Source: Roseiarcus sp963780825 (GTDB taxonomy: Bacteria > Pseudomonadota > Alphaproteobacteria > Rhizobiales > Beijerinckiaceae). Taken from it: a stretch of DNA of 64,000 bases. Location of the stretch: assembly GCA_963780825.1 (NCBI GenBank), contig CAWADL010000010.1, positions 868,001 through 932,000 on the forward strand, in the 5' to 3' direction. The position numbers were made by a program, and so were the translations under genes. Below, one piece after another: positions 50,422 to 59,590 of this stretch (positions within the stretch are counted from its first letter, which is position 1; every line of letters begins with the position of its first letter). The notes beneath the pieces were generated by a model. It saw only the letters and a program-made list of their open reading frames with translations, did not search any database and was not told the DNA's origin.

Positions 50422-51741
50422 ATGGATCGCATCGCCGCCGCCGCAGCCGGAGACTTGCTGAAGCCGAAGAACGCCGCCGCCGCGCCGTTGAAAGACCTCT
50501 ACGAAATCGGCGAGATCCCGCCGCTCGGGCACGTTCCTAGCAAAATGTATGCCTGGGCGATCCGCAAGGAGCGGCACGGGCCGCCGGAGACGGCGATGCA
50601 GATCGAGGTGCTGCCGACCTGGGCGCTCGACAGCCACGACGTGCTGGTTCTGGTGATGGCCGCGGGCGTCAACTACAACGGCGTTTGGGCGGGTCTCGGC
50701 GAGCCGATCTCGCCGATCGACGGCCACAAGAACCCCTACCATATCGCCGGCTCCGACGCGTCGGGCATCGTCTGGGCGATCGGGTCCAAGGTCAAGCGTT
50801 GGAAGGTCGGCGACGAAGTCGTCGTCCATTGCAATCAGGACGACGGCGACGACGAGGAGTGCAACGGCGGCGACCCGATGTTCTCCTCTTCGCAGCGCAT
50901 CTGGGGCTACGAGACGCCAGACGGTTCGTTCGCGCAATTCTGCCGCGTGCAAGACCGGCAGTTGATGGACCGCCCAAGGCACCTGACCTGGGAGGAGAGC
51001 GCCTCCTACACGCTGACCTTGGCGACCGCCTACCGCATGCTGTTCGGCCACGAGCCGCACCGGTTGAAGCCATCGGATAACGTGCTGATCTGGGGGGCGT
51101 CCGGCGGGCTGGGCGTGTTCGGCGTGCAGCTCTGCGCCGCGGCGGGGGCAAACGCGATCGGCGTGATATCTGATGAGTCGAAGCGCGAGTATGTTTTGAG
51201 CCTCGGCGCCAAGGGCGTCATCAACCGCAAGGATTTTAATTGCTGGGGGCAATTGCCGAAGGTCAATTCGCCCGAGTTCAACGAGCACATGAAAGAGGCG
51301 CGCAAGTTCGGCAAAGCGATCTGGGACATCACGGGGCGCAAGGACGTTGACACGGTGTTCGAGCACCCGGGCGAGCAGACATTCCCGATCTCCTGTTTCG
51401 TGGTCAAGCGCGGCGGGATGGTGGTGTTTTGCGCGGGCACGACGGGGTACAATCTGTCGTTTGACGCGCGGTTTGTTTGGATGCGGCAGAAGCGCATTCA
51501 GGGCTCGCATTTCGCCAATTTGAAACAGGCTTCTTCGGCCAACAAGTTCGTCATCGACCGACGGATCGATCCTTGCATGTCGGAGGTGTTTCCCTGGTCG
51601 CAGATCCCGGTCGCGCATACCAAGATGTGGAAGAACCAGCACGCGCCGGGAAATATGGCGGTGTTGGTGAACGCGCCGACGACGGGTCTCAGGACGCTGG
51701 AGGATGTGCTCGCGGCGGCGAAGACCAAAGCGGTGGGTTGA
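50422..51741 (+). CDS. ccr: Crotonyl-CoA carboxylase/reductase Ccr
   Basis: 439 residues, full length and frame-intact. It belongs to the MDR superfamily: YNGVWAGLGEPISPIDGHKN, AGSDASGIVWAIGSKVKRWK, the NADPH-binding GASGGLGVFGVQ and TVFEHPGEQTFPISCFVVKRGG. The last block and the DDGDDEECNGGDPMFSSSQR insert are characteristic of Ccr. It carboxylates and reduces crotonyl-CoA to (2S)-ethylmalonyl-CoA with NADPH and CO2, the key step of the ethylmalonyl-CoA pathway. The pathway replaces the glyoxylate shunt in organisms lacking isocitrate lyase. It is divergent from ecm. Confidence 0.95.
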   Translation: MDRIAAAAAGDLLKPKNAAAAPLKDLYEIGEIPPLGHVPSKMYAWAIRKERHGPPETAMQIEVLPTWALDSHDVLVLVMAAGVNYNGVWAGLGEPISPIDGHKNPYHIAGSDASGIVWAIGSKVKRWKVGDEVVVHCNQDDGDDEECNGGDPMFSSSQRIWGYETPDGSFAQFCRVQDRQLMDRPRHLTWEESASYTLTLATAYRMLFGHEPHRLKPSDNVLIWGASGGLGVFGVQLCAAAGANAIGVISDESKREYVLSLGAKGVINRKDFNCWGQLPKVNSPEFNEHMKEARKFGKAIWDITGRKDVDTVFEHPGEQTFPISCFVVKRGGMVVFCAGTTGYNLSFDARFVWMRQKRIQGSHFANLKQASSANKFVIDRRIDPCMSEVFPWSQIPVAHTKMWKNQHAPGNMAVLVNAPTTGLRTLEDVLAAAKTKAVG

Positions 51742-51780
51742 GGCAAGCCGCCTTGGGCCGCCGCACAGCATAGCACGACG

Positions 51781-52046
51781 GCTGGGGACCCCTCTCCCCG
51801 CGCGTCTCACGACGTAGCGCGCCTCATCACTTCGGTAGCGGGGAGAGGTTTGGGTGAGGGGCGAGCCGCTTGGACGTGCGCTGATCACGCAGAGCGCATT
51901 GATCCAGCCGAATTTAATTGTACGAAAAAAACGCGCGCAACCGATAGTCTGACGCGGCTCGCCCCTCACCCCAAACCCTCTCCCCGCAAGTTTGTTGATG
52001 CGGCGCGCTACGTCGTGAGACCCGCGGGGAGAGGGGGTCCCCAGCC
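51781..52046. repeat. Long inverted repeat, family H
   Basis: Two arms of about 95-100 bases: the left opens GCTGGGGACCCCTCTCCCCG and includes TCTCACGACGTAGCGCGCC and GGTTTGGGTGAGGGGCGAGC. The right is its complement and ends GGGGAGAGGGGGTCCCCAGC. About 70 unique bases lie between. The region between ccr and the DUF4139 gene holds nothing else. Confidence 0.9.
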
Positions 52047-52102
52047 GTCGTTCTCCATATGCGGCGGCGAGATGCGTGCACGCTGGATCTGGTGATCGTG
52101 GC

Positions 52103-54127
52103 TTACAATCCCGCCAGGAAGTCCCCTACGGCCTTCGCGGCGTCGTCTCGCGCCTTCTCGCGCGCGGCGTGCTCTGAGCGAAGCCTCTCCAGCTCGGTTT
52201 CGTCAGCGTCGAGCTTCTTCAGATAGCGCTTTTGCAAGTCCGAGCTGGCCACCACGGCGCCGAGCAGCTCTTTCAGCCGCGTCTGATCAGCGACAACAGC
52301 GTCAATTTCAGCCTGCGTAGCCTCAATCGCGCGCTCGGCGTCCGCCTGCACCCCGCGAAATACGCCGAGCCTCGTCAGCGCGGCGCGTGTTTGAGCGTCA
52401 ACTTCGCCAGATTTGACGTAGACCGCGAGGCTCGCGTCATCAAGGCTACTGAGCGCAACCAACCGGGTTTGCGTGCGCTCCTGCGTCACCGCGAATTCCT
52501 GGCCATCGCCGGCTTTCACGTCGAACGTTGCGCGGTAGCGGCCCTCCGACTCCGTAACGTCGGAGGCCTTTGGCTCAATCAGCTTGCCGCGCTCGAGTTT
52601 CGCAACGGTGACGATGAGACGTCGCGGTTCGTCCGTCTTGACATGAAACACCGCGCGCCGGCGCACAAGGTCGTCGATCGTCAACACGCCTCTCGCGGCG
52701 CGGACGCGCGCTAGCGAAGTGTTGTCCGAATCGTCCTCTTTGATCGTCGTCTTCAGATCGAGGGCGAAACTCAGCAGGCGTTTCTCGCCGGCTTGCGTTG
52801 CCGAGAGCTGGGAGTCGCCGACATAGGAGGCCCCGCCAGCGCCATTTTCGTAGATCGTCACGATGCCCGGCGGCAGCGCGGCTTTGCTGTCGTTCACCAA
52901 CTCCGCCGCGCTCAGGGGATGCTGGCGGTCGGTCTGGCGATCGTAGAGCGCGACGCGTTCGACCGGTTCCTGGGAGTCGACGATCGGCAGCGACAACGTG
53001 CGGCCATTGCCCACGCTGACAGGGTAGGGGATGTGAAACGACACCTGCGTGATGCTCTGCTGCGCCGTGATCGCCTCGGCGGCCCCGGCGAGCGGCGCCG
53101 GCATAGCCGCGGACAGCGGCATGGCCGGCGGGGCGCCGCGAGGGAAAGCGCGCGCGCTTTCCAGGGTGTGCAAAGGCCGGCTGGCCTTGTTCATGGGAGC
53201 ATCCGCGCTGTCCAACGCGACGCCGCCCTGATCGACCCCTGGCGTCAGCGCGCCGCCGAGATCGACAGGCGCGTCAGGCCGATCAACCATATAGGCGCGA
53301 TAGAGCGCCTGTTTGTAGGCGACCGGCCGTCCTGAGACGAGCGTCAGATCGACGTCCTTCCAATCCTGGCCAGATAGATTTTCCAGTGTCGCCCAACCCT
53401 GCAACGCTCCCTGTTTCGCATCCGGCGCGGGGTCGAGCACCAGCCGATAGGAGGTTTTCCAGACCGGCGCCGCTGCGAGATAGGCGACGCGCAGCGCGCG
53501 CTTCTCCGATCCCTTCGAGATGAGCCGCAACGTGCGCGAATCGCGTTCGTGATTGGCCGCCACCGCCTTCAGCGCGCCTGTCACAGCGTCTTGCACGGAG
53601 GCGTCAGCAAATTTGACGCTTTCCGCCTCCTCGAGCACAAATTGCTCGAGGCCCTTGTCGCTCATCACGGCCACGCGATGCCGAGGCGGTAGCGCATTGC
53701 CCTGCGACTGTGCCCCGCTCTCCTCGGTGACGCTGACGATCCGGCCAGATATCGCGCGCGAGCCGCCGACCTCGACTTCGACGCCGCGCAAGGCGTTGAG
53801 CAACTGCGGCGTCGATTGCAAATCGGCTTCCGTGAAGGGCAGGGGGCGAAACGCCTCGCTGAGCGGCTCGGCGCTGGCGAGATCGAGGCCGCCGACGCCG
53901 CCGTGGTCGTCAAACACGACCAGGCTTTTCAGGACATCGTCGACTTGATCGAGCCGGACTTTCAGCTCGACCGTAGCGTCGCCTTCGACCTCGGCTTCGT
54001 ATTCATACAAGCCGACGCCCGCTGTCGAGAGCAGTACGCGCTTCAGGTTGAGATCGGCGGCCTCCGCTCCGCTCGCAGCGACGACGCAGACAAACAAACA
54101 AAGTGTGAAACCGCGCAATCTCGGCAT
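52103..54127 (-). CDS. Secreted DUF4139 domain protein
   Basis: 674 residues from ATG 54127, which follows GGGAGG; the ATG at 54145 is less likely. A signal peptide is evident (LRGFTLCLFVCVVAASGAEA). The body matches the DUF4139 type: LRVAYLAAAPVWKTSYRLVL, GWATLENLSGQDWKDVDLTLVSG near the middle, and a long C-terminal conserved block with SQEPVERVALYDRQ. The last 90 residues are a coiled coil (LKKLDADETELERLRSEHAA). Function is unknown; related proteins include the mucoidy inhibitor family. The protein is probably periplasmic. The frame is intact. Confidence 0.8.
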   Translation of the reverse strand: MPRLRGFTLCLFVCVVAASGAEAADLNLKRVLLSTAGVGLYEYEAEVEGDATVELKVRLDQVDDVLKSLVVFDDHGGVGGLDLASAEPLSEAFRPLPFTEADLQSTPQLLNALRGVEVEVGGSRAISGRIVSVTEESGAQSQGNALPPRHRVAVMSDKGLEQFVLEEAESVKFADASVQDAVTGALKAVAANHERDSRTLRLISKGSEKRALRVAYLAAAPVWKTSYRLVLDPAPDAKQGALQGWATLENLSGQDWKDVDLTLVSGRPVAYKQALYRAYMVDRPDAPVDLGGALTPGVDQGGVALDSADAPMNKASRPLHTLESARAFPRGAPPAMPLSAAMPAPLAGAAEAITAQQSITQVSFHIPYPVSVGNGRTLSLPIVDSQEPVERVALYDRQTDRQHPLSAAELVNDSKAALPPGIVTIYENGAGGASYVGDSQLSATQAGEKRLLSFALDLKTTIKEDDSDNTSLARVRAARGVLTIDDLVRRRAVFHVKTDEPRRLIVTVAKLERGKLIEPKASDVTESEGRYRATFDVKAGDGQEFAVTQERTQTRLVALSSLDDASLAVYVKSGEVDAQTRAALTRLGVFRGVQADAERAIEATQAEIDAVVADQTRLKELLGAVVASSDLQKRYLKKLDADETELERLRSEHAAREKARDDAAKAVGDFLAGL

Positions 54128-54244
54128 TTTCGCCCTCCCTTGCAAAGAGGTGCGGAGTTCAATGGCTCGCTGTGGCGGGAATGCGGGCCGCGCGCGGCGA
54201 AATCACGTTGTTGTTGTGTTGGACCGGGCGACGTGAGATCGCAC

Positions 54245-54341
54245 TGTAGCCGCGATCTCCAGATCGCGGCCCCTCCGCGATCGGCGCTCTCTCAGCAACG
54301 CGCGATCGCACGGCGACCGCGATCTGGAGATCGCGGCTACA
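54245..54341. repeat. Palindromic repeat, family C
   Basis: TGTAGCCGCGATCTCCAGAT and CTGGAGATCGCGGCTACA arms, the same family as 19497-19596. It ends 8 bases from the betC stop. Confidence 0.9.
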
Positions 54342-54349
54342 ACACAGCG

Positions 54350-55869
54350 CTATTCCTTCACGCGCGGAAAGCGCGCCGTCGCTTCGAGATCGTCGAGCGG
54401 GATGGTGTTGCGTACGTAAGACTTCGCCGCGTCCTTGTATGGCTGAAAGTCCCAGGACTTTGGCTGGCCCTTGTTCAACGCTTCATCAACGACGCGTCGT
54501 CGGCGCTGGCTCGCGCGCACTTCGGCGTCGAGCGTGTCGAAGGCGCCAGCGGCGGGCGACTTCGGCGCGAAAATCGGCGGTCGTGGAAGCATGTTGAGCG
54601 AGGCTCGCGAGATTTACCCGTTCGCCGGGATCGGCGGTGAGATCGAATAGTTGATCGGGATCGGCCGGCGAATGGATGAACTTCCACCGCTCACGGCGGA
54701 TCATCACCATCGGCGCGATCGCTCCTTCGGCGAGATATTCGCCGACGGTTTCGTCCGGCGCCGCGCCGCCCTGCAAAAGCGGCAGCAGCGAGCGGCCGTC
54801 GACGCTGCCGCCGAGATCGGCGGAGCGTCCGCCTGCGAGATCAACCAAAGTCGGCGTCACGTCGATCAGCGAGGCGGCCGAGGCGACGCGGCGCGGCGCG
54901 AAACGGGCCGGGAGCGTTGATGATGAGCGGAATTCGCGCGGAATTCTCGAAGAAGCTCATCTTGTACCAGAGCCCGCGCTCGCCCAGCATCTCCCCGTGA
55001 TCCGAGAGCACGATGACAATCGTGTTCTCGCGCAAGCCGCAATCGCCAAGCGCCTTCAGCAAACGCCCGACGTTATGATCGGTGTAGGAGATCTCGCCGT
55101 AATAGGCGCGCCGCGCAGTTCTTATCTGTTGCGGCGTAAACTCGACTTCGTTCATCGCGCAGACATGGCGCAGCCGCAGGGAATGCGGGTCCAACTCATC
55201 GATGGGGATCGCGGGCCCCGGCATGTCGATCTCCTCATCGCGATAGAGATCGAAATATTCGCGCGTGATGGCGTAAGGGTCGTGCGGGTGAGTGAGCGAG
55301 GCGACCAGCAGCAGCGGGCGCTTGTCGAGGCCGCGCGCGCGATCAAAAATCTCGCGCTCCGCCGCGAACACGACCTCATCGTCGAAATCGAGCTGGTTGG
55401 TGCGCACGGCGACGCCGGCTTGCGTCACCGAACTCATGTTGTGATACCAGCTCGGCCGCGCCTGCGGATCATCCCAGTCCGGCGTCCAACCAAAGTCGGC
55501 GGGGTAGACGTCAGTCGTCAGTCTTTGCTCGAAACCGTGCAACTGATCCGGCCCGCAGAAATGCATCTTGCCGGAGAGCACCGTCTTGTAACCAAGCCGC
55601 CGCAGATGATGTGCGAAGGTCGGCAGGTCCGCGGTGAACTCGGCGGCGTTGTCGTAGACGCGCGTGCGCGACGGCAGCAGCCCGGTCATGAAGGACGCGC
55701 GCGAGGGCGAGCAGAGCGGGCTCGCGCAATAGGCGTTTTCGAAAACGACGCCACTGGCGGCCAGCGCAGCGATGTTGGGCGCCTTGACCACCGGATGGCC
55801 ATAAGCCGGCAGGAAGGCCGGCGAAAGCTGATCGGCCATGATGACGAGAATATCGGGTTGGTCAGGCAT
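54350..55869 (-). CDS. betC: Choline-sulfatase BetC, frameshifted
   Basis: Sulfatase of about 505 residues hydrolysing choline-O-sulfate. ATG 55869 begins MPDQPDILVIMADQLSPAFLP. The formylglycine motif CSPSR (LCSPSRASFMTG, near residue 54) and GKMHFCGPDQLHGFEQRLTTD are typical of choline sulfatases, as is the C-terminal extension with SQRRRRVVDEALNKGQPKSW and YVRNTIPLDDLEATARFP. Frameshifts are near 54900 and 54540. No betA, betB or betI is adjacent. The nearby binding-protein gene is separated by a complex repeat, so functional linkage is not shown. Confidence 0.88.
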
Positions 55870-55939
55870 GCAGGTCGAAGAAGCACGGGCGGCGAACGAA
55901 GCAAAGATCGAAATTCTTGCGGGGGCATGCGCGCCGACT

Positions 55940-56227
55940 GTAGCCGCGGTCGTGGTGCGCACGCCCGCTAACGTTCGATCACCGAACCACCGCGGTCCGC
56001 GACCCATAGGCGCTAACTTATAGATTACCGATTTATTTCAAAGACTTGATGTCATCCCCGCGAAAGCGGGGATCCAGGGCTGCCGCACGTCGTGTGGCCA
56101 ACACGTTGAAGCCCACGTCGTGTGGCCCCTGGATCCCCGCTTTCGCGGGGATGACATGCTGGCAAGTTATTCAATATTATCGGAAATTGCTCTAGGTTAG
56201 CGCCTACGGGTCCGCGACCGCGGCTAC
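55940..56227. repeat. Nested palindromic repeats (family D interrupted by family A)
   Basis: A family D-like outer element (GTAGCCGCGGTCGTGGTG at 55940; GGTCCGCGACCGCGGCTAC ending 56227) is split. GGTCCGCGACCCATAGGCGC near 55995-56014 mirrors GCGCCTACGGGTCCGCGACC near 56200-56219. Inside lies a clean family A palindrome at 56051-56155 with AT-rich flanks. Confidence 0.75.
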
Positions 56228-56235
56228 ATAGGCGC

Positions 56236-57303
56236 CTATTTGCCCGTCGTCAGCCGCTTCCACTCGCTCTGCATGGCCGCGCTCGTCGCGGCGTCGAAAA
56301 CCGGTTCCGGCGTGAGGCGCTTCAACTGATCGAGGTCGGTTGCGTCTTCCGCGCCGATAACGCCGCCGGACTCCGCGTTGCGCTCGGCGGTCTCGGGCGC
56401 CAGCATCGCGTCGATCAGCCGGTAGGCGACGTCGGGCGAGGCGGCGTCGCGGGGAATGGCGAAGGCGTAGATTTCGAGCGGCGCGCCCTCGCGTGGGTAG
56501 GCGAAGCTGATGTTCGGCGGGTTGTCGCCGCCTCTGAGGCGAACCGCGTCGGCCTCGCCCTTGGTGCCCGCACCGAGACACGCCGCGCCCTTGGCGAAAG
56601 CGCCGACCTCGTCGGCGGCGGCGAAAGCAACGAAGATCCCCCGTGCGCGATCGATCAGCGCGCCGGCTGACTTCACATCGGCGGGTTTCGCGCGGGCCGG
56701 ATCGACGCCCATGAGCCGCCAGGCGGCGACAAAACTTTCCTCGCGCGCGTCCGGCCAGACAATGCCGCAATTGGGGGAGCGGCGGGGGTTTCTCGCGTCG
56801 AGCGCCTGTCCCCAGGACGAGGGCGGCGACGCGGCCTGCTTGTCGGCGTCGTAAAGCAGCCCGAAGGCCGACCAACCGAACGGGACGCCGTACGCGGCGT
56901 CACGATCGTAAGCTTTGAATTTGGCCTCGAGAACAGGTTGCACCAGCCGCGCGTTGGGCAGGCGCCGGCGATCCAGCTTTGTCAGGGCGCCACCCGCGAG
57001 CCGGCGCCCTAGCGCGGGCCCGCGCAGGACGACGACGTCGTAGCGCTCGCCGTTGTGCTCAGCGAGTTCTGTCGCGTTCGCGTAGGCGTCTAGCGCGACG
57101 GTCGTCGCGGCGCTCTTTTCGAAAGCGGCGATCGACGACGGCTCCAGGAAGTCTGACGGCGCCAATACGCGAACGACCGTAGGCGTTGGCGTGGCCTTCG
57201 GAAGGAACGGCGAGAGGCCGTTGTCAGCGCTGGCGGTGTGGCCGCTGATGGCGGCGACCATCGCTGCGAGGAGGCCGACGCAGGAGCGCCTGCGTTGGAC
57301 CAA
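56236..57303 (-). CDS. PotD/PotF-like polyamine-type substrate-binding protein
   Basis: About 355 residues. TTG 57303 is a tentative start giving the signal peptide QRRRSCVGLLAAMVAAISGHTASA; ATG 57261 is inside it. Family features: VRVLAPSDFLEPSSIAAFEK, ERYDVVVLRGPALGRRLAGG, KLDRRRLPNARLV, YGVPFGWSAFGLLYDAD and PEREGAPLEIYAFAIPRDA-like PYPREGA segments of spermidine/putrescine-binding proteins. It would deliver a cationic amine to an ABC permease. No permease or ATPase gene is near, so it is an orphan. The long open frame from 58086 fuses it to the DUF218 gene and a repeat and is not used. Confidence 0.72.
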   Translation of the reverse strand: MVQRRRSCVGLLAAMVAAISGHTASADNGLSPFLPKATPTPTVVRVLAPSDFLEPSSIAAFEKSAATTVALDAYANATELAEHNGERYDVVVLRGPALGRRLAGGALTKLDRRRLPNARLVQPVLEAKFKAYDRDAAYGVPFGWSAFGLLYDADKQAASPPSSWGQALDARNPRRSPNCGIVWPDAREESFVAAWRLMGVDPARAKPADVKSAGALIDRARGIFVAFAAADEVGAFAKGAACLGAGTKGEADAVRLRGGDNPPNISFAYPREGAPLEIYAFAIPRDAASPDVAYRLIDAMLAPETAERNAESGGVIGAEDATDLDQLKRLTPEPVFDAATSAAMQSEWKRLTTGK

Positions 57304-57320
57304 GGACCGGCGCCGCGAAC

Positions 57321-57441
57321 TCCCTCCCCCCTTGTGGGGGAGGGCCGGGGAGGGGGGTAGCCGCGAAAGCCGCCCTTTCCCGTCAGCGTCATCCAAGCCG
57401 AACCGACCCCCCTCCCTAACCCTCCCCCACAAGGGGGGAGT
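57321..57441. repeat. Palindromic repeat, family F
   Basis: TCCCTCCCCCCTTGTGGGGG on the left and CCCTCCCCCACAAGGGGGGA on the right with AGGGCCGGGGAGGGGGGTAG in between, matching 38815-38933. It sits between two same-strand genes. Confidence 0.9.
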
Positions 57442-57488
57442 GGACGGCGGGGCTCCCAGGGGCGCCGGCTCGGGTTCGCCGCTCCTTC

Positions 57489-58160
57489 TCATGTCGGCGC
57501 ATCGACCCCGAGTTGCACGGGCTTGCCGCCATAGCGCGGCTGCTTGCCGCTGAGAATGTCGAGCACGGCCGCGAGCCTCGCGCCGATCTCGCGCAGATGC
57601 GTCTGCACGCCGAAACGCAGCGGCACATCTTTGGCCTCGTAGCCGACATCGTCGAGCCCGCGCCAACGCGCCAAAAACAGCGCGCGCGCGAGATGGAAAT
57701 GCTGCGAGACGATGATCACCCGATCCTGGCCGAAAATCTCCTTGGCTCTCTGCACGGAGTCGAGCGTCCGGAAACCCGCATAGTCGCGATAGATGCGCTC
57801 CGGCGGCACGCCCGCGGCGATCAGCGCGTCGCGCATATCCGCCGGCTCGTCGTAGCCCCGCCGCGGTCGCCCGCCGCCCGCCTGGTTGCCGCTGACGACG
57901 ATATATTCGACCTTGCCGGCCTTGAAGAGATCCGCCGCCGCCGCGATGCGGTTGAAGAAAAACGGGTTGGCGACATAGTTGCGCACCCGCCGCGCCGAAC
58001 CCAGCACCAGCGCGGCTTTCGCCTGGGGAACGGCGTCGGTCGTCGCGTAGATCCGGCTGCCCGAGGAGACCTCGATCCAGAACCAAACACCGGCGACCGC
58101 CCCCGCTATCGCGATCACCAGCGCGAGCAGGGCCGTCAGCGCTAGCCGAACCCGCGTCAC
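57489..58160 (-). CDS. DUF218 (SanA/YdcF-like) membrane-anchored protein
   Basis: 223 residues from GTG 58160, which overlaps the gltD stop (GTGA). One N-terminal membrane anchor (LALTALLALVIAIAGAVAGVWFW) precedes the DUF218 domain: KAALVLGSARRVRNYVANPFF, VEYIVVSGNQAGGG, DEPADMRDALIAAGVPPERI and VIIVSQHFHLARALFLARW. The family includes SanA, linked to envelope barrier function; the biochemical activity is unknown. It probably faces the periplasm. Overlap with gltD suggests co-transcription. Confidence 0.85.
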   Translation of the reverse strand: MTRVRLALTALLALVIAIAGAVAGVWFWIEVSSGSRIYATTDAVPQAKAALVLGSARRVRNYVANPFFFNRIAAAADLFKAGKVEYIVVSGNQAGGGRPRRGYDEPADMRDALIAAGVPPERIYRDYAGFRTLDSVQRAKEIFGQDRVIIVSQHFHLARALFLARWRGLDDVGYEAKDVPLRFGVQTHLREIGARLAAVLDILSGKQPRYGGKPVQLGVDAPT

Positions 58161-59575
58161 CGAGGCAGGGCGGTCTCGCCGATCAAGGCTTCGTCGATCG
58201 CCGCCGCGCATTGCCGACCCTCACGGATCGCCCATACCACAAGCGACTGTCCGCGACGCATGTCGCCGCAGGCGAACACTTTTCCGACCGAGGAGGCATA
58301 GCGCTTCGTGTCGGCCTGCACGTTGCCGCGGTTGTCCAGCGCCACGCCGAGGTCGGCGAGCATGCCTTCCTTGACCGGCGAGACGAAGCCCATCGCCAGC
58401 AGCACCAGATCGGCCTTCAGGCTGAATTCGGTGCCCTCGATCGGCTTCAACTTGTCGTCGAGCTTGATGCACTCCAGGCTGGTAACCGCGCCATTCTCGC
58501 CTTCGAACTTCTTGGTCATGACGGCGAAATCGCGTTCGGCGCCTTCCTCGTGGCTCGACGAGGTGCGCAGCTTCACCGGCCAGTTCGGCCAGTTCAGCAT
58601 CTTGTCCTCGACCTTCGGCGGGATCGGCATGATTTCGAGCTGGGTCACCTTCAAGGCGCCCTGGCGAATGGAGGTGCCGATGCAATCCGAGCCGGTGTCG
58701 CCGCCGCCGATGACCACGACATGCTTGCCGGCGGCCAGGATCGGCTCGTTGGTGCCGATCGGCTCGCCGCCGACGCGGCGGTTCTGCTGCGGCAGGAACT
58801 CCATCGCGAAATAGACGCCGGAGAGATCGCGGCCGGGGACAGGGAGATCGCGCCCCGCCTCGGCGCCGCCGGCGAGCGCCACGGCGTCGTAGCTTTCCAG
58901 CAGCGAGGCGGCGGTGACGTCCTTGCCGACCTGGGTCTTGCAGTGGAACACCACGCCCTCCGCCTTCATCTGCTCGACGCGGCGCTCGATGTGGCGCTTT
59001 TCAAGCTTAAAGTCGGGGATGCCGTAGCGCAGCAAGCCGCCGGGCTGAGCGTTCTTCTCGTAGACATGCACGTCGTGGCCGACGCGGGCGAGCTGCTGCG
59101 CGCAGGCGAGACCCGCGGGACCCGAGCCGACGATCGCCACCCGCTTGCCGGTCTTGTGGGTCGGCGGCTCGGGCTTGATCCAGCCCTGCTCGAAGGCGCG
59201 GTCGACGATGGCGCATTCGATCGTCTTGATCGTGACCGGCGTGTCCTGGATATTCAGCGTGCACGACGCCTCGCAGGGCGCCGGGCAGATGCGGCCGGTG
59301 ACTTCAGGGAAATTGTTGGTCGAGTGCAGGTTGCGCGAAGCCTCGCGCCAATCGCCGCGATAGACGAGATCGTTCCAGTCGGGGATCTGGTTGTTGACCG
59401 GACAACCGTTGTGGCAATAGGGGATGCCGCAATTCATGCAGCGCGCCGCCTGATTGCGCGTGCCTTCCTCGCTGAGCGGCAGCATGAACTCGCGATAGTG
59501 GCGAATGCGATCGGAGGCCGGCGCATAGCGCCGGTCCGCGCGATCGATTTCCATGAAACCCGTGACCTTGCCCAT
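58157..59575 (-). CDS. gltD: Glutamate synthase small subunit GltD
   Basis: 472 residues, frame-intact. N-terminal cysteine motifs (CMNCGIPYCHNGCPVNN; GRICPAPCEASCTLN) bind Fe-S clusters. Then come an FAD-binding GSGPAGLACAQQLARVGHDV, an NADPH-binding VVIGGGDTGSDCIGTSIRQG and the C-terminal FACGDMRRGQSLVVWAI. GltD passes electrons from NADPH to the large subunit GltB for glutamate synthesis. gltB is absent from this neighbourhood; a DUF2283-like gene precedes it by 15 bases. It could also serve as an electron donor for another partner. Confidence 0.93.
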   Translation of the reverse strand: MGKVTGFMEIDRADRRYAPASDRIRHYREFMLPLSEEGTRNQAARCMNCGIPYCHNGCPVNNQIPDWNDLVYRGDWREASRNLHSTNNFPEVTGRICPAPCEASCTLNIQDTPVTIKTIECAIVDRAFEQGWIKPEPPTHKTGKRVAIVGSGPAGLACAQQLARVGHDVHVYEKNAQPGGLLRYGIPDFKLEKRHIERRVEQMKAEGVVFHCKTQVGKDVTAASLLESYDAVALAGGAEAGRDLPVPGRDLSGVYFAMEFLPQQNRRVGGEPIGTNEPILAAGKHVVVIGGGDTGSDCIGTSIRQGALKVTQLEIMPIPPKVEDKMLNWPNWPVKLRTSSSHEEGAERDFAVMTKKFEGENGAVTSLECIKLDDKLKPIEGTEFSLKADLVLLAMGFVSPVKEGMLADLGVALDNRGNVQADTKRYASSVGKVFACGDMRRGQSLVVWAIREGRQCAAAIDEALIGETALPR

Positions 59576-59590
59576 GGCTCGTGTTCGCCC

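Noticed and set aside
54350..57303. A choline-sulfate uptake and hydrolysis operon
   Set aside because: The binding protein is polyamine-like, not choline-type, and a complex repeat separates it from betC.
56236..58086. 616-residue minus-strand frame
   Set aside because: It reads through a palindromic repeat and out of frame over the DUF218 gene; only the polyamine-binding-like part is supported.
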